Part shown: positions 1-6,411 of the stretch, piece by piece | Layout of the letters: every line of letters starts with the position of its first letter | Numbering within the stretch: the first letter of the stretch is position 1 | The notes under the pieces: generated by a model | The model's input: the letters and a program-made list of their open reading frames with translations, nothing else | Databases searched by the model: none | Told to the model about the DNA's origin: nothing | From: a bacterium | GTDB taxonomy: Bacteria > Cyanobacteriota > Vampirovibrionia > Gastranaerophilales > Gastranaerophilaceae | NCBI GenBank assembly: GCA_017444705.1 | Contig: JAFSWA010000007.1 | Coordinates: 1 to 21,000, forward strand | Direction of reading: 5' to 3' | DNA: 21,000 bases | Program-made: the position numbers and the translations under genes

Positions 1-1588
1 AGTAAAACTTGAAGATGTTGAAGAAATCGTTGAATCCCATATCAAATTGGGTAAACCGGTTGAAAGACTTCTTTATGTTGACCCAAAAACAAACGAGCAC
101 GTTTTCAAGAATGAAGAAATCAATTTTTACGCAAAACAAACCCGTACAGCTCTTGCAAACTGCGGACACATAAATGCCGAATCAATTGATGAAGCTATTG
201 CGGTAAGAGGTTATGAAGCTCTTGCAAATATTCTTGAACAGAATAATCCCGATGCTGTTATTCAGGAAATTATTGATTCAGGTCTAAGAGGCAGAGGCGG
301 CGCCGGATTTTCAACAGGTTTAAAATGGAAATTCACAGCTGCAAACAAAGGCGGAAAATCTTACGTTGTTTGTAACGGTGATGAAGGCGACCCGGGAGCA
401 TTCATGGACAGAAGTGTTATGGAAGGTGACCCTCACCAACTTCTCGAAGGTATGGCAATTGCGGCATTCGCTATCGGTGCTGATGAAGGTTACATCTACG
501 TTCGTGCCGAATATCCTCTTGCTATTAAGAGATTAAGAAAAGCAGTTCATGATGCCGAAGAACGTCATTATTTGGGCAAAAACATTTTAGGAACGGATTT
601 CTCGTTCGTACTTCATATTAAAGAAGGTGCAGGAGCTTTCGTTTGCGGTGAAGAATCAGCACTTCTCGCATCAATCGAAGGTGAAAGAGGTATGCCCCGT
701 CCGAAACCGCCTTTCCCTGCAAACAAAGGTTTGTTCGGCAGACCTACATTAATCAACAACGTTGAAACACTTGCAAACGTTCCCGTTATTTTATTAAAGG
801 GTGCAAAATGGTTCTCCTCAATGGGTACAGAAACTTCAAAAGGTACAAAGACTTTTGCTTTAACAGGTGAAGTTAATAATACGGGACTTATTGAGGTTCC
901 GATGGGTACGACGTTGAGAGAAATCGTATTTGATATAGGCGGCGGAATCAGAAACGGCAAAAAATTCAAAGCCGTTCAAATTGGTGGGCCGTCTGGCGGT
1001 TGCTTAACTGAGCAGCATCTTGATTTGCCTATGGACTATGAAAACCTTACAAAAGCAGGTGCGATGGTAGGTTCAGGCGGACTTGTTGTTATGAACGAAG
1101 ATACTTGTATCGTTGAAGTTGCAAGATTCTTTATGAACTTTACACAAAACGAGTCTTGCGGAAAATGCGTTCCGTGCCGTGAGGGTACAAAAAATATGCT
1201 CAAGATTTTGGAAAAAATCGTTCAGGGCAAAGGAACAATGGAAGATTTGGATAAACTTGAAGAATTGGCGGTTGCGGTTAAGGACGGCTCTCTTTGCGGT
1301 CTTGGAAAAACCGCTCCGAACCCCGTTCTTTCAACTTTGAAGTATTTCAGAGATGAATACGTCGCTCATATTAAGGATAAGAAATGCCCTGCGGGCGTTT
1401 GTACGGCTCTTAAAACAATCAAAATACAGGAAGACAAATGTAAAGGTTGTACGAAGTGTGCAAGAACTTGTCCTGTCGGGGCAATCGAGGGTACAGTTAA
1501 AAATCCGCACAAAATTGACCAAAATAAATGTATTAAGTGCGAAGCTTGTCTGAACAGTTGTCCGTTTAAGGCAATCGTAAAAGAGTAG
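1..1588 (+). CDS. hydB: NADH-dependent [FeFe] hydrogenase beta subunit (NuoF-like), 5' partial
   Basis: This is the flavoprotein subunit of a multimeric, NAD-linked and probably electron-bifurcating [FeFe] hydrogenase; it passes electrons between NAD(H) and the hydrogenase subunit HydA in the cytoplasm. The frame is open from position 2, so the gene is cut by the left edge. The first visible residues (VEEIVESHIK, then GKPVERLLY) look like the end of the thioredoxin-like [2Fe-2S] domain that precedes the NuoF core in HydB. The TTG at 47 is therefore unlikely to be a start. The core shows the NADH/FMN motif GLRGRGGAGF near 281-310, GDEGDPGAF near 389-415, CGEESALL near 643-666, and the [4Fe-4S] motif CGKCVPCREGT near 1157-1189. 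A two-cluster ferredoxin domain ends the protein (CKGCTKCARTCP from about 1439, CIKCEACLNSCP from about 1529). This domain order separates HydB/HndC from respiratory NuoF. hydA begins 18 nt downstream. A hydC/NuoE-like gene would be expected upstream, outside the window. Confidence 0.93.
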   Translation, partial: VKLEDVEEIVESHIKLGKPVERLLYVDPKTNEHVFKNEEINFYAKQTRTALANCGHINAESIDEAIAVRGYEALANILEQNNPDAVIQEIIDSGLRGRGGAGFSTGLKWKFTAANKGGKSYVVCNGDEGDPGAFMDRSVMEGDPHQLLEGMAIAAFAIGADEGYIYVRAEYPLAIKRLRKAVHDAEERHYLGKNILGTDFSFVLHIKEGAGAFVCGEESALLASIEGERGMPRPKPPFPANKGLFGRPTLINNVETLANVPVILLKGAKWFSSMGTETSKGTKTFALTGEVNNTGLIEVPMGTTLREIVFDIGGGIRNGKKFKAVQIGGPSGGCLTEQHLDLPMDYENLTKAGAMVGSGGLVVMNEDTCIVEVARFFMNFTQNESCGKCVPCREGTKNMLKILEKIVQGKGTMEDLDKLEELAVAVKDGSLCGLGKTAPNPVLSTLKYFRDEYVAHIKDKKCPAGVCTALKTIKIQEDKCKGCTKCARTCPVGAIEGTVKNPHKIDQNKCIKCEACLNSCPFKAIVKE

Positions 1589-1606
1589 AAAAGTGAGGAA
1601 ATTAAA

Positions 1607-3385
1607 ATGTCAGAAGATAAAAAAACATTGATTATAGAGGGTAAAGAGGTTGAATTTACAAATGAACCTAACCTACTTGAAGTAATAAGAAAAGCGGGCA
1701 TGAATGTTCCGACATTCTGCTATCGTCCGGATTTAACGCAATTCGGTGCATGCCGTATGTGCGTGGTTGAGGTTGAATACCCCAACGGCAGAGTTATGGT
1801 TAACTCCTCATGCACCATGCCGCCCGAGCCGAACATTAAAGTAAGTTTGAATTCTCAAAGAGTCAGAAGAATAAGAAAAACCGTTTTGGAATTACTTTTG
1901 GCAAATCATGACAGAGAATGTACGACTTGCGAAAAATCAGGAAAGTGCGAATTGCAAAAATATTCCGAAGAATACGGCGTAAGAAAAATCAAATATCCGA
2001 CTTTGACAAAAGAAGAAATGGCGGAAATTGATGATTGGAACCCGTCAATTGTTCGTGACCCGAACAAATGCATTCTTTGCGGAGCTTGCGTCAGAGCATG
2101 TAAAGAATTTCAGGGACACGCTGTTTTAGGTTTCGCAAACAGAGGTTCAAAAACTCTTGTGCAACCTATGAACGGCAGAAAATTAGCGGAAGTTGACTGT
2201 GTATTCTGCGGTCAGTGTCAGGCAGTCTGCCCGACGGGTGCTTTGACAATTAAATCCGACGTAGAAAAAGTTTGGGATGAAATAAACAACAAAGAAAAGA
2301 AAGTTGTCGTTCAAATTGCACCGTCTGTTCGTGTAGCGTTGGGCGAAATGTTCGGCATGAAGCCAGGAGAAAACGTAATCGGCAAAATCTATGCGGCACT
2401 TAGAAAAATCGGATTTGATTTGATATTTGATACAAACTTCTCAGCTGATTTGACTATTATGGAAGAAGCAAACGAGTTTGTTGAAAGATTGACAAATAAA
2501 GGTTTGTTGCCGATGTTCACATCTTGCTGCCCTGCTTGGGTAAGATATATGGAAACACAGCACCCCGATATGCTTGGGCATTTATCAACATGCAAATCAC
2601 CGCAAGGAATGTTATCACCTGTTATGAAAGAACTTTTGAACAATTATCATAAAGATTATACAAAAGAAAATACGGTTGTTGTTTCAATTATGCCTTGTAC
2701 GGCTAAAAAATACGAGGCAAAGCGTTTCCAATTAAGACGTGATGACAAATTTGAAACTGATTACGTTTTGACAACTCAGGAATTTGCAAGAATGATTAAA
2801 GAAGCCGGAATCGACTTTAATAACCTAAAAGCCGAAGAAGCGGATTCTCCATATGGCGAATATACGGGTGCCGGTACGATTTTTGGTGCATCAGGTGGTG
2901 TTGCCGAGGCAGCAGTCAGAACCGCTTACTATATGGTAACAGGCGAAAACCTTAAAGATACTGATATTAAAGAAATGAGAGGGGTTGATAAAAACTCCCG
3001 TTCTAAAACTGCTGAATTGGATATTAAAGGAACAAAGGTTGTTGTAAGAGTAGTTTCGACTCTTTCTGAAGCAGAAAAAGCAATACAGGAAATCAAAAAC
3101 GGTACAGCGAACTTCCAAATGCTTGAAGTGATGGCTTGCCCCGGAGGTTGTGTAAATGGCGGCGGACAACCGAGAAGTTGCGATGATATTACAGTAAAAG
3201 AACAACGTGCGCAAGGACTTTATACGGAAGATAAGGAACTCACAAAACGTCGTTCTCATGATAACAGCGATATTCAAAGACTTTATAAAGAGCACTTGGG
3301 TAAACCGGGTTCTCATTTGGCACATGAGTTGCTCCATACAACTTATGCCGATATGAAAACAGGGTCTTATAAAGACTTGAAGTAG
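1607..3385 (+). CDS. hydA: [FeFe] hydrogenase catalytic subunit, group A multi-subunit type
   Basis: Catalyses reversible reduction of protons to H2 at the H-cluster; with HydB it links H2 formation to NADH and probably ferredoxin oxidation. The 592-residue protein shows the full accessory chain. It has an N-terminal [2Fe-2S] domain (Cys38, Cys49, Cys52, Cys69) and a His-Cys3 cluster at 101-113 (HDREC, TTCEKSGKC). A two-cluster ferredoxin domain follows (CILCGACVRAC at 155-165; CVFCGQCQAVCP at 198-209). All three H-cluster motifs are intact: TSCCP at 305-309, MPCTAKK at 362-368 and MACPGGC at 509-515. The second Cys of TSCCP is the usual proton-relay residue. The C-terminal small-subunit domain follows (near DNSDIQRLYKEHLGKPGSHLAH). 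The start ATG has an AGGA Shine-Dalgarno. The protein ends without the extra C-terminal [2Fe-2S] domain found in some longer HydA proteins. A terminator follows. Maturases HydEFG are not in the window. Confidence 0.96.
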   Translation: MSEDKKTLIIEGKEVEFTNEPNLLEVIRKAGMNVPTFCYRPDLTQFGACRMCVVEVEYPNGRVMVNSSCTMPPEPNIKVSLNSQRVRRIRKTVLELLLANHDRECTTCEKSGKCELQKYSEEYGVRKIKYPTLTKEEMAEIDDWNPSIVRDPNKCILCGACVRACKEFQGHAVLGFANRGSKTLVQPMNGRKLAEVDCVFCGQCQAVCPTGALTIKSDVEKVWDEINNKEKKVVVQIAPSVRVALGEMFGMKPGENVIGKIYAALRKIGFDLIFDTNFSADLTIMEEANEFVERLTNKGLLPMFTSCCPAWVRYMETQHPDMLGHLSTCKSPQGMLSPVMKELLNNYHKDYTKENTVVVSIMPCTAKKYEAKRFQLRRDDKFETDYVLTTQEFARMIKEAGIDFNNLKAEEADSPYGEYTGAGTIFGASGGVAEAAVRTAYYMVTGENLKDTDIKEMRGVDKNSRSKTAELDIKGTKVVVRVVSTLSEAEKAIQEIKNGTANFQMLEVMACPGGCVNGGGQPRSCDDITVKEQRAQGLYTEDKELTKRRSHDNSDIQRLYKEHLGKPGSHLAHELLHTTYADMKTGSYKDLK

Positions 3386-3400
3386 TAATATTCAGGTAAT

Positions 3401-3437
3401 AAAAGAGAGCAGTTTTATTAAAGACTGCCCTCTTTTT
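3401..3437 (+). terminator. Rho-independent terminator after hydBA
   Basis: AGAGAGCAG (3404-3412) pairs with CTGCCCTCT (3425-3433) with one mismatch, the inner loop can extend the stem, and TTTTT follows at 3433-3437. It closes the hydB-hydA transcript and separates it from the minus-strand genes that follow. Confidence 0.8.
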
Positions 3438-3448
3438 ATTAATGCTTT

Positions 3449-3742
3449 TTATTCTGACATATTATAACTTTTTATTGCATTTCTCACTCTGTCAGCAGTT
3501 ATATAATGCCCAAGATAACTACACCATTGTTTTTTGCCGTCAATTGGCTCTTCACCTTTTAAAATAAATATTTTACTATCTTTGGAATAATATACATGTC
3601 CGTATAGAAACCCTTTAAGTGACATGTTTTTTATGTCATTTATTTCTTTTTCACTTGATTTATTAATAAGATTCCAAGAAACAATGCCATCCAGTTTAAT
3701 TCGTCCAAAATTTACATGATTATTTAAACCACTTATTTTCAT
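3449..3742 (-). CDS. Small protein of unknown function (97 aa)
   Basis: No family recognised. The 97-residue protein has no signal peptide or membrane segment. Its N-terminus is MKISGLNNHVNFGR, its middle holds short basic and aromatic stretches (YGHVYYSKDSKIFILKGEE), and it ends in ADRVRNAIKSYNMSE. The start ATG at 3742 (minus strand) is preceded by GGGA about 7 nt away. It lies 12 nt after the stop of the minus-strand gene at 3755-4036, so the two are probably co-transcribed. Both are short, lysine-rich and start with a similar pattern (MK[I/V]S, then a [V]-[N/S]-F-x-[G/R] stretch), suggesting distant relatives or a shared N-terminal signal. It converges with hydA across the terminator at 3401-3437. 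Confidence 0.6.
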   Translation of the reverse strand: MKISGLNNHVNFGRIKLDGIVSWNLINKSSEKEINDIKNMSLKGFLYGHVYYSKDSKIFILKGEEPIDGKKQWCSYLGHYITADRVRNAIKSYNMSE

Positions 3743-3754
3743 TATTTTTTCCCA

Positions 3755-4036
3755 TTATCTGTTATCGTAAATTTTTGCTTTTTGTATAAATACATCAGAA
3801 TTTTCTTTTACATACTCATCTAATGTCTGATTTTTACCCTTGCTATCAATAGCATCTTCCAAATCTAAACCCGTTAAAAGTATTAAATCCGAGCTATTTT
3901 TATCTTTATCTATGGGAATCATTGTCCAAAATTTCCCTTTTCCGTCAACAGAAACATCTTCCAAGGATTTCACTTCATCCCTTTTTGCCTTATTTGAATA
4001 TTTGTAATAATAAATGCCGTTAAATGAAACTTTCAT
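3755..4036 (-). CDS. Small protein of unknown function (93 aa)
   Basis: No family recognised. The 93-residue protein is soluble and highly charged, with an aromatic N-terminus (MKVSFNGIYYYKYS). The central part (GKFWTMIPIDKDKN, then LILLTGLDLEDAID) could form a small alpha/beta fold. The start ATG has an AAAGGA Shine-Dalgarno on the minus strand. It is the first gene of a probable two-gene minus-strand unit with the gene at 3449-3742. Its promoter should lie in the AT-rich DNA at 4037-4130, but I cannot name a convincing -35/-10 pair on that strand. Confidence 0.6.
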   Translation of the reverse strand: MKVSFNGIYYYKYSNKAKRDEVKSLEDVSVDGKGKFWTMIPIDKDKNSSDLILLTGLDLEDAIDSKGKNQTLDEYVKENSDVFIQKAKIYDNR

Positions 4037-4250
4037 AATTATCCTTTCTTCACTAATATTTTATACAATAATACGATTAAAAAGGATATAAAAAAATTTT
4101 TTTGCTGTTTTTTTAAGAAATATTAAGTTTTTAAAATCGATTGACTAAATTTACGGTAGGGTACACTTAAATGCCATTTTTATATTTTGGATTGCAAAAC
4201 GAGAACACAAATGCGTTTTTGTCTTTCAATGACATGATAATATCAAGATA

Positions 4251-4284
4251 GTGCGGGAGTCAGTGGCAAAGCCATTGCTCGCAC
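4251..4284 (+). repeat. Imperfect hairpin in intergenic DNA
   Basis: GTGCG (4251-4255) pairs with CGCAC (4280-4284). Inside it CAGTGGC (4261-4267) pairs with GCCATTG (4271-4277) around an AAA triloop, with one G-U pair that favours the plus strand as the folded RNA. No T-run follows, so it is not a normal terminator. Function unknown. Confidence 0.5.
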
Positions 4285-4316
4285 GTTTAACACAGAAATG
4301 AGTCGCAAATCAACTC

Positions 4317-4405
4317 CTGCTTTGCAAGGCAAAAACAAAGCAGTGCATAAGATAGACGAATTAATCCAAAAAATATTCTTGACTTACCACGACTTACTGC
4401 TTTGT
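4317..4405. repeat. Three-part inverted repeat CTGCTTTG / CAAAGCAG / CTGCTTTG
   Basis: CTGCTTTG at 4317-4324 is complementary to CAAAGCAG at 4336-4343. That segment, extended to ACAAAGCAGT (4335-4344), is also perfectly complementary to ACTGCTTTGT at 4396-4405. The middle arm can therefore pair with either neighbour but not both. It could be an attenuator-like switch or the remains of a repeat element; nothing shows it is transcribed. Confidence 0.45.
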
Positions 4406-4436
4406 AAACATTCTTTAATCAAAATAAAATTAATAC

Positions 4437-4470
4437 TTTGCAAAAAAAATGTTTGGGGTATGATTATAAT
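4437..4470 (+). promoter_or_regulatory. Probable promoter of the rpmG-trnW-secE-nusG region
   Basis: TTTGCA (4437-4442), a 16-nt spacer and TATGAT (4459-4464) form a sigma-70-like pair; TATAAT follows directly at 4465-4470 and is an alternative -10. It lies about 95 nt upstream of the rpmG start, leaving a leader of moderate length. Confidence 0.5.
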
Positions 4471-4563
4471 ATGCAAATAATATAGTTTTATGGTTAGATT
4501 ATTTCTTCCGTAAGGCTTAAAAAAGCGTTAAAGAAAGATAAATCAAGAAAGAAGGAAAATAAA

Positions 4564-4731
4564 ATGGGTATCAAAGGAAAGACAGACAAAATGGTTGTTT
4601 TGGCTTGTGAGGATTGTAAGGAACGCAACTATATAACCACAAAAAACAAGAAAAACATCAAAGAAAGATTAGAGTTGAAGAAATATTGCCCTCGCTGCAA
4701 ATCTCACACAACTCACAAAGAGACCAAATAG
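4564..4731 (+). CDS. rpmG: 50S ribosomal protein L33
   Basis: Small zinc-binding protein of the large ribosomal subunit. The 55-residue product has two Cys pairs (CEDC at 15-18 and CPRC at 42-45) and the typical L33 core (RNYITTKNKKN, then ERLELKKYCPRC), so this is the zinc-binding form. The length is typical for the family. The ATG is preceded by AAGGA (from GAAGGAAAATAAA). The order rpmG - tRNA-Trp - secE - nusG - rplK - rplA is conserved in many bacteria, which supports the call. Confidence 0.95.
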   Translation: MGIKGKTDKMVVLACEDCKERNYITTKNKKNIKERLELKKYCPRCKSHTTHKETK

Positions 4732-4752
4732 CACGAGTGAGCAGAGTGCGAA

Positions 4753-4773
4753 GGGCGGGGGACTCACCCGCCC
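4753..4773 (+). repeat. GC-rich hairpin between rpmG and tRNA-Trp
   Basis: GGGCGGG (4753-4759) and CCCGCCC (4767-4773) form a perfect 7-bp stem with a 7-nt loop. It is strikingly GC-rich for this window. No T-run follows, so it may be an RNA-processing or stabilising structure between rpmG mRNA and the tRNA rather than a terminator. Confidence 0.55.
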
Positions 4774-4816
4774 GAAGACACGTTTATTGCGAACGAGCAA
4801 GATTAAGAAATCCCGT

Positions 4817-4892
4817 GCGTCCTTAGTTCAGTTGGTAGAACGTCGGTCTCCAAAACCGGATGTCGAGGGTTCGAGTCCTTCAGGGCGCGCCA
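4817..4892 (+). tRNA. trnW: tRNA-Trp (anticodon CCA)
   Basis: A 76-nt cloverleaf. Acceptor GCGTCCT (4817-4823) pairs with AGGGCGC (4882-4888) with one G-U pair. The discriminator is G4889 and CCA is encoded at 4890-4892. The D arm contains AGTTGGTAGA. The anticodon stem TCGGT/ACCGG encloses loop CTCCAAA, giving anticodon CCA. The T arm contains GGTTCGAGTCC. It sits between rpmG and secE, a common arrangement, and is probably co-transcribed with them. Confidence 0.97.
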
Positions 4893-4940
4893 TTAATGAA
4901 AAAAATTTTCAAAAAAATAAATCATCAGAAAGGTATTAAA

Positions 4941-5138
4941 ATGGTAATTAACAAAGATAAAGTTATAGAATATTTTAAAGGTGTCCGTACAGAATGGGGT
5001 AAAGTCGTCTGGCCGGAGAGACCTCAAATTGTTGCAGACTTTATTTGGGTAATTGTAATTTGTACTATTTTTACGCTTTTAATATTTATTTTGGACGTGG
5101 CCTTTGATAAAGTGCTTAGTTTTATTCCAAAATACTAA
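4941..5138 (+). CDS. secE: Preprotein translocase subunit SecE
   Basis: Essential small subunit of the SecYEG protein channel in the inner membrane. The 65-residue product has the SecE signature KVIEYFKGVRTEWGKVVWP (amphipathic helix followed by WP) and then one membrane segment (FIWVIVICTIFTLLIFIL). This is the short, one-helix form usual outside Enterobacteria. I place the start at ATG 4941, which has AGAAAGGT 7-14 nt upstream. An in-frame ATG at 4896 lies 3 nt after the tRNA CCA end and has no Shine-Dalgarno; still earlier starts would lie inside the tRNA. Confidence 0.93.
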   Translation: MVINKDKVIEYFKGVRTEWGKVVWPERPQIVADFIWVIVICTIFTLLIFILDVAFDKVLSFIPKY

Positions 5139-5167
5139 AACAAAATATAAAATAAAGGAAATAAAAA

Positions 5168-5893
5168 ATGGCAAAGAAAAAAAACGGTGATGTAGTTGTA
5201 AAAAAACTGACAGATGAAGTAGATGTAACAGCAGAAAAAAAGGGTGTTACTGATGTCGGTATGAATGTTATGGACATTTTTGAACCGACTTCAACGGTTG
5301 TATCAAACGAAAATGTTCAGGAACAACTTGCAATGCAGGAAGAATCTGCTCACAGCAAGGAAAAAGGTCCTCAAAAAAGATGGTACATTATTCACACATA
5401 TTCAGGGTACGAAAATAAGGTAAAAAAAGATCTTGAAAAGCGTATTGAATATATGAATATGGCTGATAAAATTTTTAGAATTGAAGTTCCGCAAAAAACA
5501 ATTACAAAAGTAAAAGACGGCAAAAAACAAGACAGAGAAGAAAAAATCTTCCCCGGCTATGTTTTGGTTGAAATGATTATGGATGATGACAGCTGGTATG
5601 TAGTAAGACATACGGCGGGTGTTACAAAGTTTGTCGGTTCGGCTAAGAAACCTATTCCGGCAAAAGATTCCGAAATCAAAAAGATTATTCACAGAACTCA
5701 AAATCAGGTTACAAAAATTGAACTTGATGTTAAGGTTGGTGATCAAATCAGGATTGTATCAGGTCCGTTCTCAGAATTTATGGGTGAAATTACCGAAGTA
5801 TATCCCGATAAATCAAAAATCAGGGCAAATGTTTCTATATTTGGTCGAGAAACCCCTGTTGAATTAGAATACAAACAAATACAGAAAGTATAA
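5168..5893 (+). CDS. nusG: Transcription termination/antitermination factor NusG with N-terminal extension
   Basis: NusG binds RNA polymerase, controls pausing and links it to Rho or the ribosome. The NGN domain starts at residue 71 (RWYIIHTYSGYENKV) and the KOW domain covers about 188-241 (VGDQIRIVSGPFSEFMG, then SIFGRETPVELE). The protein has 241 residues against about 180 for common NusG. The excess is a 70-residue N-terminal extension that is lysine-rich first and acidic later, and looks disordered. The ATG at 5168 has a clear AAAGGA Shine-Dalgarno, so the extension is probably translated. The gene is 29 nt after secE; an L1-operator-like hairpin and rplK follow. Confidence 0.95.
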   Translation: MAKKKNGDVVVKKLTDEVDVTAEKKGVTDVGMNVMDIFEPTSTVVSNENVQEQLAMQEESAHSKEKGPQKRWYIIHTYSGYENKVKKDLEKRIEYMNMADKIFRIEVPQKTITKVKDGKKQDREEKIFPGYVLVEMIMDDDSWYVVRHTAGVTKFVGSAKKPIPAKDSEIKKIIHRTQNQVTKIELDVKVGDQIRIVSGPFSEFMGEITEVYPDKSKIRANVSIFGRETPVELEYKQIQKV

Positions 5894-5896
5894 AAT

Positions 5897-5932
5897 GTGG
5901 GAGGGCGAAAGCCTGTTTGACCACGAAAGGAG
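5897..5932 (+). promoter_or_regulatory. Probable ribosomal protein L1 binding site (operator) upstream of rplK, copy 1
   Basis: GTGG (5897-5900) pairs with CCAC (5921-5924); inside it GGGC-GAAA-GCCT (5902-5913) forms a stem with a GNRA tetraloop. The asymmetric internal loop holds GA on the 5' side and GTTTGA on the 3' side. The 5' strand GTGGGAGGGC and the 3' strand with TTGACCAC resemble the L1-binding helix of 23S rRNA (GUGGGAGGC opposite a UUGA...CCAC strand, from memory). The Shine-Dalgarno GAAAGGAG (5925-5932) follows directly, so L1 bound here would block ribosomes. A copy with one base changed lies at 6371-6406. Confidence 0.75.
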
Positions 5933-5937
5933 AAAAA

Positions 5938-6363
5938 ATGGCAAAAAAAGTAGTAGGAAAAATCAAGCTTCAAATTGAAGCAGGCAAAGCAAATCCGTCA
6001 CCACCGGTTGGTCCTGCATTGGGTCAGCATGGTGTTAATATCATGGATTTTTGCAAACAGTTCAATGACAAAACTTCATCACAAGCAGGATATATTATTC
6101 CTGTTGTAATTGATGTCTATGAAGACAGAAGTTTTTCATTCATAACAAAATCACCGCCGGCTGCAGTTTTGATTAAAAAGACAATCAATCTTGCAAAAGG
6201 TTCGGGAACACCCAACAAAACAAAAGTTGCAAGCATTACTCAGGCACAGCTTGAAGAGATTGCAAAAACAAAAATGAATGATTTGAATGCAACCACTTTG
6301 GAAGCAGCCGTAGAAATGATTAAAGGTACGGCAAAATCAATGGGTGTAACCGTAGCTGAGTAG
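5938..6363 (+). CDS. rplK: 50S ribosomal protein L11
   Basis: L11 forms the GTPase-associated stalk base of the large ribosomal subunit. The product has 141 residues, the usual length. It shows the N-terminal IKLQIEAGKANPSPPVGPAL signature, GQHGVNIMDFCKQFN, and the C-terminal RNA-binding domain (KGSGTPNKTKVASITQAQL, then AAVEMIKGTAKSMGV). The start is ATG 5938, 5 nt after GAAAGGAG; upstream in-frame starts would lie inside the operator hairpin. In many bacteria rplK-rplA are repressed by L1 binding to the leader, and the hairpin just upstream fits this. Confidence 0.97.
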   Translation: MAKKVVGKIKLQIEAGKANPSPPVGPALGQHGVNIMDFCKQFNDKTSSQAGYIIPVVIDVYEDRSFSFITKSPPAAVLIKKTINLAKGSGTPNKTKVASITQAQLEEIAKTKMNDLNATTLEAAVEMIKGTAKSMGVTVAE

Positions 6364-6370
6364 TAATAAT

Positions 6371-6406
6371 GTGGAAGGGCGAAAGCCTGTTTGACCACGA
6401 AAGGAG
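6371..6406 (+). promoter_or_regulatory. Probable L1 binding site (operator) upstream of rplA, copy 2
   Basis: Same structure as the hairpin upstream of rplK: GTGG (6371-6374) with CCAC (6395-6398), and GGGC-GAAA-GCCT inside. The 45 bases from TGTGG through the ATG differ from the first copy only by A for G at 6375. This near-perfect conservation across two intergenic spaces, including the Shine-Dalgarno GAAAGGAG, points to a duplicated control element that regulates rplA separately. Confidence 0.75.
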
Positions 6407-6411
6407 AAAAA

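Larger units (their letters stand above)
4037..4563. other. Gene-free, hairpin-rich intergenic region upstream of rpmG
   Basis: About 530 bp with no convincing gene; a 60-codon frame at 4298-4480 lacks a Shine-Dalgarno. It holds a hairpin at 4251-4284, a triplicated CAAAGCAG/CTGCTTTG sequence at 4317-4405, and a probable rpmG promoter near 4437-4470. The first 90 bases are A/T runs that probably contain the promoter of the divergent minus-strand genes. Confidence 0.6.

Noticed and set aside
4298..4480. 60-codon plus-strand frame starting MSRKSTPALQ upstream of rpmG
   Set aside because: No Shine-Dalgarno, overlaps the inverted repeats and the probable rpmG promoter, and its composition (many Ile/Leu/Lys from A/T runs) looks non-coding.
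4860..4940. Earlier in-frame starts for secE
   Set aside because: They lie within or directly after the tRNA-Trp; ATG 4941 has the proper Shine-Dalgarno and gives the normal SecE length.
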